From Verrucomicrobiota bacterium (lineage in GTDB: Bacteria; Verrucomicrobiota; Verrucomicrobiia; Opitutales; Opitutaceae), in the NCBI GenBank assembly GCA_023416735.1, contig JAEZGX010000020.1, positions 186,001-250,000 on the forward strand: a stretch of 64,000 nt of DNA. Direction: 5' to 3'. Both the position numbers and the translations under genes were made by a program. The notes beneath the pieces are model-generated. The model did not search any database. It was not told the origin of the DNA and worked only from the letters and a program-made list of their open reading frames with translations. Of the stretch, positions 34,245 through 42,900 are shown piece after piece (the stretch's first letter is position 1; each line of letters opens with the position of its first letter).

Positions 34245-35924
34245 ATGAAAGCGAAGCCCGGGTATTTTTCGTTTCGGCCGAAGTTGTTGGAGTCGTTGCG
34301 CGGCTACGACCGGCAGCGATTCGCGACGGATGCGATGGCGGGACTGACGGTGGGGATCGTGGCGTTGTCGTTGTGCATCGGGTTGGGGATTGCGTCGGGG
34401 GTGACACCAGCGGCGGGACTTTATACGGGAATCGTCGGCGGGTTTATCGTGTCGGCGCTGGGAGGGTCGCGCGTGCAGATCGGCGGGCCGGCGGGGGCGT
34501 TTGTCGGATTGGTGGCGTTGATCGCGGCGCAGTATGGACTCTCGAATTTGCTCATCTGCACGATGATGGCGGGCGCGATGATGTTCGCAATGGGGGCGCT
34601 GCGGCTGGGGTCTTTGATCCGGTTTGTGCCGCAGCCGGTGACGATGGGGTTCACGTGTGGCATCGCGATCACGATCATCGCGACGCAACTGCGGGCGCTG
34701 GGCGGGCTGCAATTGGAGAACGAGCCGACGGAATTTTTGCCGCGGATGATCGCGTTGTATCGGGCGTTGCCGACGGTGAACTGGCAGACGCTGGGACTCG
34801 GGGTGGTGTCGTTGTTGATCGTCGCGAAATGGCCGGCGAAATGGAGCCAGCGCGTGCCGGGGTCGATTGTGGCGGTCGTGGCTGCAACGCTGGCGGTTTA
34901 TTTCGGCGGGATGAACGTGGAGACGATCGGGAGTGCGTTTGGCGGAATTCCGCGCGGACTGCCGACGCTGGCGTGGCCGGAATTCGAGTGGGAAGCGCTG
35001 GAGCACTTGATCGCGCCGGCGTTCACGATCGCGATGCTAGGATCGATCGAGTCGTTGTTATCGGCGGTGGTGGCTGACGGGTTGATTGACGACCGTCATG
35101 ACTCGAATCAGGAGCTGATGGCGCAAGGGTTGGCGAATTTTGTGGTGCCGATCTTTGGCGGGATTCCGGTGACGGGCGTGATCGCGCGAACGGCGACGAA
35201 TATTCGCAATGGCGCGACGTCGCCGGTGGCAGGGATTGTGCATGCGGGATTTTTGCTCGTGGTGTTGCTGGTGGCGGCGCCGCTGGCGTCGCACGTGCCG
35301 CTGGTCGTGCTGGCGGCGGTGCTGGTCGTGGTGGCGTTGCGGATGGGAGAGTGGGATGAGTTTCTGTGGCTGACGCGGCGACCGAAGGAGGATGGCTTGG
35401 TTTTCCTGACGACGTTTGGGCTGACGGTATTGTTCGACCTGACGATCGCGGTGGGCGTCGGGATGATTCTGGCTGCGGGATTGTTCGTGAAGCGCGTGGC
35501 GGACACGACGGCGGTGGAGGCGATGGTCGGCGTGGGGGTGGACGCGTCACAGGATCCGATCGAGCGCGAAGCGGTGAAACGGCTGCCGCGCGAGGCGGTG
35601 GTGTATCGTGTGTTGGGAGCGCTGTTATTTGGCGCGGCGGACAAGCTCGAGACGGTGTTGCGACGGGCAGGCGGCGAGACGCGGGTCGTGGTGTTGCATC
35701 TGGCGGCGGTGACGGCGATGGACTCGACGGCGTTGAACCGGCTGGAAGATCTGCATGCGAAACTTCGACGGCACGGGAAGCAGCTGATTTTGTGCGGAGC
35801 GCATACGCAGCCCTATTTCACGATGGAAAAGGCGGGGTTCCTCGACGCGGTGGGGCGGGAGAATGTGGTGGCGGATCTACCGACGGCGGTGGAGCGGGCG
35901 CGGGAGTGGATCGCGAGGCGCTGA
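34245..35924 (+). CDS. SulP family inorganic anion transporter with STAS domain
   Basis: An inner-membrane anion transporter of 559 residues. About 10-14 helices fill residues ~25-420, with SLCIGLGIASGVTPAAGLYT, SRVQIGGPAGAFVGLVALIA and the conserved LGSIESLLSAVVADG / DSNQELMAQGLANFV / GIPVTGVIARTATNIRNGA segments. The C-terminal STAS domain (~450-555) has VVVLHLAAVTAMDSTALNRL and LILCGAHTQPYF. Substrates in this family are sulfate, bicarbonate, nitrate or C4-dicarboxylates; this one is unresolved. The ATG at 34245 has AAGGAG rather far upstream (17 bases), but the protein start fits the family. Confidence 0.93.
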   Translation: MKAKPGYFSFRPKLLESLRGYDRQRFATDAMAGLTVGIVALSLCIGLGIASGVTPAAGLYTGIVGGFIVSALGGSRVQIGGPAGAFVGLVALIAAQYGLSNLLICTMMAGAMMFAMGALRLGSLIRFVPQPVTMGFTCGIAITIIATQLRALGGLQLENEPTEFLPRMIALYRALPTVNWQTLGLGVVSLLIVAKWPAKWSQRVPGSIVAVVAATLAVYFGGMNVETIGSAFGGIPRGLPTLAWPEFEWEALEHLIAPAFTIAMLGSIESLLSAVVADGLIDDRHDSNQELMAQGLANFVVPIFGGIPVTGVIARTATNIRNGATSPVAGIVHAGFLLVVLLVAAPLASHVPLVVLAAVLVVVALRMGEWDEFLWLTRRPKEDGLVFLTTFGLTVLFDLTIAVGVGMILAAGLFVKRVADTTAVEAMVGVGVDASQDPIEREAVKRLPREAVVYRVLGALLFGAADKLETVLRRAGGETRVVVLHLAAVTAMDSTALNRLEDLHAKLRRHGKQLILCGAHTQPYFTMEKAGFLDAVGRENVVADLPTAVERAREWIARR

Positions 35925-35993
35925 AGCGGCCGGGAGAGTCGCTCGACTGCTCGACCGGTGTATCCAAACAAACCTGACAGCGTCCTGTGGCAG

Positions 35994-38690
35994 CTAGCTC
36001 AGGACGGCTTTGATGGCTTTTCCAAGTTCCGCGACGCGGTAAGGCTTGGTGAGGTAATTGCAGAAGCCCATGTCGATGTAGCGGCGATGCATGTCTTCGT
36101 TGTCGTAGCCAGTGCAGACGATGGCGCGGACGTCGGGATCGAGATCGCGAAGGGCTTTGAAACATTCCTCGCCGCCCATGCCGCCGACTACGGTGATGTC
36201 GAGAATGACGGCGTCGTAGGGGCGGCCGATGTTGAGGTAGCGTTTGTAGAGGGTGATCGCTTCCTCGCCGGTCTTCGCGAGGTCGTATTTGTAGTCGAGG
36301 CTCTGGAGCATGTTCGCGGTGAGCGACGAGATCTTGGGGTCGTCGTCCATGAACAAGATACGGCCGGTGCCGAAGCGAAGGGATGGGGCGCGGCGCGGCT
36401 GGATTTCGACCGGTGCGTCGGCACGCGGGAGGAAGATGGTGAAGGCGGTGCCGCTGCCCACGACCGAGTCGACGCCGAGTTGACCGCCGTGTTTGCGGAC
36501 GATCGAGAGAACGGTGGCGAGACCGAGGCCGGTGCCGTGTTTCTTGGTGGTGAAGAACGGATCGAAAATCTTCTCGAGGTTTTCCGGCGGGATGCCGCTG
36601 CCATTGTCGCGGACCTCGAATTCCACGTAGTCGCCGGCGGCGAGAGGCGGAATCTGGTCGGCGGCGAGATGAGTGTTGGCGGCGCGAAGTTGGAGTTTGG
36701 CGCGGTGCGGCGGGCCGGGCATTGCCTGGAGCGCGTTGACGATGAGGTTTTGGAAGACCTGAAGGATTTGGGCGCGATCGACACGGACGGGCTCGATGGT
36801 TTCGGCGACCTCGAGAGCGATTTCGGCGTCGGAACCGGCGGCGGCGATCTTGATGGCGTCGGCGAGAATGTCCTTGGGCGCGATGACGCTTTGAGTGCCG
36901 GCGCCGCCCTTGGCGAACATGAGCAGCTGCTTCGTCAGGCCCTTCGCGGTGAGACAGGATTTTTCGGCGTCGTCGAGCGCGGTGTAGTCGCGGTTGTCCT
37001 TCGCGAGGGAGATGCCGCCCAGGATGGTGGTGAGAAGATTGTTGAAGTCGTGGGCGATACCGCCGGCGAGGAGACCGAGGGATTCGAAGCGGTTGGCTTT
37101 GACGAGTTCCTCGGGGGTGAGGGACATCTCGGCGGGGTCGCGGAAAACGACGACGACGCCGCGAGGTTTGCCGGTGGGATCGTAGGAAGCGCGGGCGGTC
37201 CAGAGGATGGGACGTGCTTGGTTGGCGGAAACATCGGAGGCGGACGCCCCGGGCGGGAGCAGCGCGTCGTCGTTGAAGAGCGGAAGCGGGCTGTCGGCGG
37301 AGAGTGCGCGATCGCAAGGATCGTCGGCGGGTCGGCCCGACTCGCGGCGAACGAGCCGGAACACATCGCCCAATGGTTGATGGGCGAGTTGTTCGGACGA
37401 GAGCCCGAGGAGACGAAGAGCGGCGGGATTGGCGTGAAGGATTTTGCCAACGGCGTCGGTGACGAGCACGGCTTCGGCGAGGGTGGCGAGGGCGTCCTCG
37501 GCGAGCGGGACGGAGAGTTTATCGCCGGCCAAGGCGGCGGCGAGGGCGGCGGGGGCGGGAGTGATGAAGCCGATGACGCGGGCGAGATCGCGTTTGCGCG
37601 TGAGGGTGCGATGAGCGCCGAGGAGAACGGGAAGTTGAGAGCCGTCCTTGCGGTGGAGGAGGACGGGTTCGACGAAGTTCGATTGTCCGGGAGCGCGCAG
37701 GAGAAACCAAGTGTCGACGCCGCCGGAGAGTTCGTCGGGCGGGAGGGCGACGGAAAACGAGGAGAGTTCGTTGGGGAGTTCGTCGTCGCGGTAGCCGAGC
37801 GTTTTTTTCCAAGCGGGGGAGAACCAGAACGATTTGTTGGTGAAATCGAGGTCGAAGGCGCCGAGCGGGCCGGCGCCGCCGAGGAGTTCGAGCCGTTCGT
37901 CGTTGGCGAGGGAGGTTTCCTCGAGCTCCTTGCGTTCGGTGATGTCGAGGTGGAGGCCGATGACGCGTTCGAGTTCGCCGGTGGACGTGAGGATTTGCAC
38001 GCCGACACACTGGATCCAAACCCAGTGGCCGAGACGGTGCTTCATGCGGAACTCGACGGAGAAGGGGCGGGCGCCGACGGTGAGCTTGCGGCCGAGCTGG
38101 TCGGGGGCGGCGGAGGAGTCGTCGGGGTGGATGAGTTCGCGCCAGGTTTCGAGCGTGTCGGGAAGTTCGGGGTCGACGTAGCCGAGGATTTTTTTCCATG
38201 ACGGCGAGTAGGTGACGCGGCCGGAGCGGAGATTGAGATCGAAGAAACCGGCAGCGCCTTTGTCGGCCAGCAGGGCGAAACCGGCATAGCGATCGGAGCC
38301 GTCGACGGACGGCGTGGGCGCGATGGCGGGGGGCTGGACGGTGGCGACGTAGGTGTTGGCGGAGGATTTTTCGAGGCGAACGCGGACCTCGCGGGGAGCG
38401 CCCTCACGCGGTTGGGCGAGGAGCGTGGTCGTGTTATCGAGCGTGGCGCCGAGGATGACCTCCCATTGGGCCTCGAGCCAATCGGGCTCGTCGGAGGTCA
38501 CTTCGAACGCGAAGAGGGAGGAGAACGGTTCGCCGTTGAGCTCGGTCTCGGCGGTTTGCCAGAGAGTGCGCGCGGCCTGCGTGGCGCACGTGATCCGGCC
38601 GGAGGCGTCGAGGAGGAGGACGGCGGCGAAATCGGAGACGGTCGGACGGGACGCGAACGGAGTGGCGGAAGGTGGACGCGGGTCGTTCAC
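35994..38690 (-). CDS. PAS-domain hybrid histidine kinase with receiver
   Basis: A soluble sensor kinase of 898 residues with no membrane helix. It has an N-terminal PAS (AAVLLLDASGRITCATQAAR), then PAS/PAC units (FFDLNLRSGRVTYSPSWKKI with GLHLDITERKELEE; AFDLDFTNKSFWFSPAWKKT) and a fourth PAS (AEAVLVTDAVGKILHANPAA). The kinase core has GLLAGGIAHDFNNLLTTILG (~543), VFQNLIVNALQAMP, FEVRDNGSGIPPENL and HGTGLGLATVLSIVRKHGG. A receiver ends the protein (~777-895: RILFMDDDPKISSLT, DAVILDITVVGGMGGEE, CNYLTKPYR). No partner regulator is adjacent. Signal unknown. Confidence 0.93.
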   Translation of the reverse strand: MNDPRPPSATPFASRPTVSDFAAVLLLDASGRITCATQAARTLWQTAETELNGEPFSSLFAFEVTSDEPDWLEAQWEVILGATLDNTTTLLAQPREGAPREVRVRLEKSSANTYVATVQPPAIAPTPSVDGSDRYAGFALLADKGAAGFFDLNLRSGRVTYSPSWKKILGYVDPELPDTLETWRELIHPDDSSAAPDQLGRKLTVGARPFSVEFRMKHRLGHWVWIQCVGVQILTSTGELERVIGLHLDITERKELEETSLANDERLELLGGAGPLGAFDLDFTNKSFWFSPAWKKTLGYRDDELPNELSSFSVALPPDELSGGVDTWFLLRAPGQSNFVEPVLLHRKDGSQLPVLLGAHRTLTRKRDLARVIGFITPAPAALAAALAGDKLSVPLAEDALATLAEAVLVTDAVGKILHANPAALRLLGLSSEQLAHQPLGDVFRLVRRESGRPADDPCDRALSADSPLPLFNDDALLPPGASASDVSANQARPILWTARASYDPTGKPRGVVVVFRDPAEMSLTPEELVKANRFESLGLLAGGIAHDFNNLLTTILGGISLAKDNRDYTALDDAEKSCLTAKGLTKQLLMFAKGGAGTQSVIAPKDILADAIKIAAAGSDAEIALEVAETIEPVRVDRAQILQVFQNLIVNALQAMPGPPHRAKLQLRAANTHLAADQIPPLAAGDYVEFEVRDNGSGIPPENLEKIFDPFFTTKKHGTGLGLATVLSIVRKHGGQLGVDSVVGSGTAFTIFLPRADAPVEIQPRRAPSLRFGTGRILFMDDDPKISSLTANMLQSLDYKYDLAKTGEEAITLYKRYLNIGRPYDAVILDITVVGGMGGEECFKALRDLDPDVRAIVCTGYDNEDMHRRYIDMGFCNYLTKPYRVAELGKAIKAVLS

Positions 38691-38718
38691 GGGTGGGCGA
38701 GATCAGCGGATTCGATTG

Positions 38719-38750
38719 AACCACGATGGCACATGAATCGACACGAAGGA
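38719..38750. repeat. CACGA-type intergenic repeat between hemH and the kinase
   Basis: AACCACGATGGCACATGAAT then CGACACGAAGG: three degenerate words at ~10-base spacing in the 70-base gap between two minus-strand genes. Confidence 0.5.
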
Positions 38751-38760
38751 AAAACCGGCG

Positions 38761-39801
38761 TTAGGGCGACAGCGAAGCAGATAGCCACGTGCGGACGCGG
38801 TTTGCGAGGAAATCGATGTAGGGCGGCTGGTCGTTGAGGCAGGGGATTTGTTCGAAGGATTCGCCGCCGGCTTCCATGAACGTGTCGCGACCCTCGCCGC
38901 GGATTTCTTCGAGCGTTTCGAGACAGTCGGCGACGAAGGCGGGGCAGAGGACGAGGATGCGCTTCTTTCCCTGTTTCGGGAGTTGGGCGAGGGTTTCGTC
39001 GGTGAACGGCGAGAGCCAAGGTTCGCCGACGAGACGGGATTGGAAGGTGACGGTGTGTTTGTCGGCGGGAATGCCGGCGCGTGCGACCAAGGCGCGGGTG
39101 GTGGCGAGAACTTGGGCGCGGTAGCAGGTCGCGTGAACCGGCGAGCAGGTGGTGCAGCAGTCTTTTACGATTGTGCAGTGCGCGTGAGAGGAGTCGGCCT
39201 TGCGGAGATGGCGCTCGGGGATGCCGTGGTAGCTGAAAAGGACGAAGTCGTGCGGCTGTTGAAAGTAGGGAGCGGAGACGGTGTGGAGCGCTTCGATATA
39301 ATCGGCGTCCTGGAAAAAAGGCTGGATGCAATCGACGCGGAGCTGGGGCGCGAGGCGGGCAGCTTCCTCGTAAACCTTTACGACAACGGTCTCCCACGAC
39401 GACATCGCGTAGTGAGGGTATTGGGGGAAGAGGAGCAGTTCCTCGATGCCGTCGGCGGCGATCTGGGCGACGACGGAGGCGATGGACGGCTGGCCGTATC
39501 GCATTGCCAGATACACGGGGGTGTCGGGGCCGAGCGCGGCGGCGAGTTTTTCGCGAACGCTTTGGGAGACGAGGATGAGCGGGGAGCCGCGGTCCGTCCA
39601 AATTTGTTGATACGCATGCGCGGAGTTGGCGACGCGCTTGCGGATGATGATCTGGTTGACGAGAAAAGTGCGGAAAGGCTCGGCGGGTTTGTCGATGACG
39701 CGTTCATCGCCGAGGAATTCGCGAAGGTAGCGGGTGACGTCGGGGATGGACGTCGAATCGGGGGAGCCGAGATTGACGAGGAGGACCGCGCGTTTGGACA
39801 T
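38761..39801 (-). CDS. hemH: Ferrochelatase
   Basis: Ferrochelatase inserts Fe(II) into porphyrin at the end of haem synthesis. It has 346 residues. Landmarks are AVLLVNLGSPDSTSIPDVTR, FLGDERVIDKP, YLAMRYGQPS, LLLFPQYPHYAMSSWETVV, FSYHGIPERH with the metal-site histidine, and SRLVGEPWLSPFTDETL with the active-site glutamate. Between the last two lies a cysteine-rich stretch (CTIVKDCCTTCSPVHATCYR), absent from the simplest ferrochelatases and possibly a cluster site. ATG 39801 gives the normal N terminus (MSKRAVLLVNLGSP); the upstream open frame is a shadow. Haem supply suits the di-haem cytochromes encoded ~10 kb away. Confidence 0.95.
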   Translation of the reverse strand: MSKRAVLLVNLGSPDSTSIPDVTRYLREFLGDERVIDKPAEPFRTFLVNQIIIRKRVANSAHAYQQIWTDRGSPLILVSQSVREKLAAALGPDTPVYLAMRYGQPSIASVVAQIAADGIEELLLFPQYPHYAMSSWETVVVKVYEEAARLAPQLRVDCIQPFFQDADYIEALHTVSAPYFQQPHDFVLFSYHGIPERHLRKADSSHAHCTIVKDCCTTCSPVHATCYRAQVLATTRALVARAGIPADKHTVTFQSRLVGEPWLSPFTDETLAQLPKQGKKRILVLCPAFVADCLETLEEIRGEGRDTFMEAGGESFEQIPCLNDQPPYIDFLANRVRTWLSASLSP

Positions 39802-39978
39802 GCGGGAGAGATTGGTCGGGGGAAGCGGCGGGATGTCAAACGAGGGCGGAAGAGACGTGGCGGACCGTTCGGTGTGAAAAGGGCGGTGCAAAGGCTTGGC
39901 AAGGTTTCGGCTTAAGGTAGGGTGCCGCCGCGCCGAAGAGTTCTCCGGCGTGCCGGTCCCCCTTCCTCTCACGTTGTA

Positions 39979-42900
39979 ATGCCAGGTCGTATTCACGCTC
40001 CTCTTGCGAGGCTGCGCCGCTGTCTGCCTCATTGGGCGGGGCGCGTGGTGTTGTTGAGCTGTGGAGGGATACCGGTGGCGGTTTGTGCGGCGGAGGAGAC
40101 GCGAACGCCGGGAAATGACAACGTGTGGTGGGCGGCCGGGGCGCTGGTGATCGGAGCGGGGGCTTTGGTCGCCGCGCGCCGGCGGGTGCGCCGCTGGCTG
40201 AGCGAAAGTAAGACGAAGCAGTTGAAAGAAGTGTTGGAGTTTGCCGACTGCCTGCTGTGGCAGGCGAAGGTGCGGGTGACGGAAGCCGGGTGGCACTGGA
40301 GCGAGTTCACGTTGCAGCCGACGGGGTTATCGCGGCGGTTGTTCGAAGGCCGCAGCGCGCCGGATGTAGCAGGTTTATGGAGACAGTTCGACGTGCCGGA
40401 GCGGAAGGCGATGGATGAACGGTGTCGGGCGGCGCTGGAGAGAAGCGAGACCGGCTACGAGCAGCAGTTTCGGATCCGGATGGCGGGAGGAAAAACGGTT
40501 TGGTTGCGCGAAAGCGTGTCGATCACGCGAACGGGGCCGAACGAGTTCTGGCTCGTGGGACTGGCGACGGACATCACCGCCCAACGGGAAGCGGAAATGG
40601 CACGCAAGGCGTCGGAGGAGCGGCTGCAGCAATTGCTGGCGCGGGCCGACTGCATGTTGTGGCAGGCGACGGTGGAGCAGGATGAGGCGGGGAATTTTCG
40701 TTGGGAGTGGTTTGTGCCGCGATCGGAGTTGTTTCGCAGGATTGCCGGGGAAAATGCGGAGCCCACGAGAATACCGTGGGACCGGACGCGGGTGCCGGAG
40801 TATGCGGAGATCGAGGCGCGGAGCCGCGAGGCGATGCTGCAGGGATTGGCAGGTTACGAGCAGGCATTTCGCGTGGTGCTAGGGCGAACGGTGCTCTGGT
40901 TGCACGAACAAGTGACGGTGCGAAAAGAAGGAGAGCGCCGGTGGATGTTGGAAGGCGTGGTGATCGACAACACCGCACAACGCGAAGCGGAGGAATCGAA
41001 ACGGGCAAGCGAGGCGCAATTGCAGCAGGTGGTGGAGACGGCGGATTTTTTGTTGTGGCACGCGCGAGTGTTTCAAATGCCAGAAGGGAGGCTGCACTGG
41101 GTGATGAACGTGCCGAGTTCCGCGCTGTATCGGAAGTTGTTCGGACGGGATCCGGAGGATCCGGTGGTGCTGCCGTGGCGTGAGCTCCTGGAGAGTCCGG
41201 CGGCCGACGAGATGGATGCGCGGGCGCAGGCGGCGATATTGGAAGGGGCCACAGGCTATGAGCAGGAGCTGATTGGAAGAATGGGTGGGCAGCGTTGCTG
41301 GCTGCACGAGCAAGCGACGATTCGGAAGGTGGTGCCCGGAGAATGGCAACTGGTGGGAATCGTGACGGACGTGACGCAGCGGCGCATCGCGGAAGGCGCG
41401 CGTCAGGCGAGTGAGCGGGCGTTGCGGGAGATTTTGGAGCGAGCGGATTGTTTGTTGTGGCGGGCGACGGTGCGGAAGGATGAAGCCGGACGATTGGTCT
41501 GGGAGGATTTCGAGCTGCCGAATTCGCGGTTGAGCGAGGAATTGTTCGGGGTGCGGTCCGAAGACGGGCGCGATCATCTCTGGGACCTGGAGAAAGTGCC
41601 GCAAATGCAGGAGATGAATCAGCGGAGTGCGGACGCAATTTCGCGGGGGGCGAGCAGTTACGAGCAGGAGTTTCAGGCGGAAGGGACGATGCGAAACCTG
41701 TGGCTGCATGAACGCGTGACGGTGTCGGTCGTCGGCGAGCAGGAATGGCAACTGGTCGGAGTGGTGACGGATGTCACCGAGCGGCACGAGGCGCAGGAAG
41801 CGCAGCGGCGGAGCGAAGCGCGGTTGGAGGAATTGTTGCGACGGGCGGACTGCTCGATCTGGCAGGGGCACGTCCGGCGCCGCGAAGACGGGGAATTCGT
41901 GTGGAGCTTGTATGTGCCCCGGTCGCGTTTGCATCGGAGGATTTTCGGATGTGATCCGGATGCGCACAGTTTTCGGTGGAGCGAGATGGGAATTCCCGAG
42001 TGGCCGCAGATGGTGCGGACGGCGCGAACGGCTTTTAACAGCGGGGCTCCGGGCTACGAGCAGGTGTTTCATATTCCCAAACCGGAAGGGGATATTTGGG
42101 TGGCGGAGCAGGCGTCCATTACGCCGAGAGGACCGGGGGAGTGGGATGTGGTCGGCGTGATCGTGGATATCACGGCCCGGCGGGATGCCGAGGAAGCGCG
42201 GCGCGCGACGGAGGCGCAGCTGCGTCAGATTCTGGAGCTCGCCGAGTGCATGGTGTGGGAGGCAACGGTGTCGGAAGGCGACGACGGCCAGCTGGCGTGG
42301 GCGTTCTACACGACGCGCTCGGTGTTGCATCGACGATTGTTCGGAGACGGCCAAGGACCGGCGAAACTCAGCTGGAACAAGCTCAATGTGCCGGAGCGAT
42401 CGGAGATGCACGAACGCGCGGCGCGGGCGATCCGCGGAAAAGCGCCGGGGTATGAGCAGGAGTTTCGCGTGCTGCTGCATGAGCGCGTGGTGTGGCTGCG
42501 AGAAGTCGTGACGGTTTCGCCGCGAGAATCGGGGCAGTGGCGTCTGGTTGGGGTGATCACCGACATCACGGCGCAGCGCGAGGCGCAGGAAGCGCAACGC
42601 GCGAGCCAGGCGCAGCTCGAGCAGATGTTGGCGAGCGTAGATTGTTTGTTGTGGCAGGTGCGGGTGTTCGAGATGGCGGACCGGCGGTTGCGCTGGGTGA
42701 TGTTCGTGCCGAGGTCGCGGTTGTATCGGGAGTTGTTCGGACGGGATCCCGACAACCCTGCGACGTTGGCGTGGCCGAACCTGGTGGATGCGGCGACTTG
42801 CGAAGAGATCGACGAACGGGCACGGGCAGCAATCTTGTCGGGGGAAAACGGATACGAGCAGGAGTTTCGAGCGCAGCGGGGCGAGCGGGCTTTCTGGCTG

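Noticed and set aside
35958..38201. 747-residue plus-strand frame over the PAS kinase
   Set aside because: Glycine/glutamate/valine-rich shadow of a well-supported minus-strand gene.
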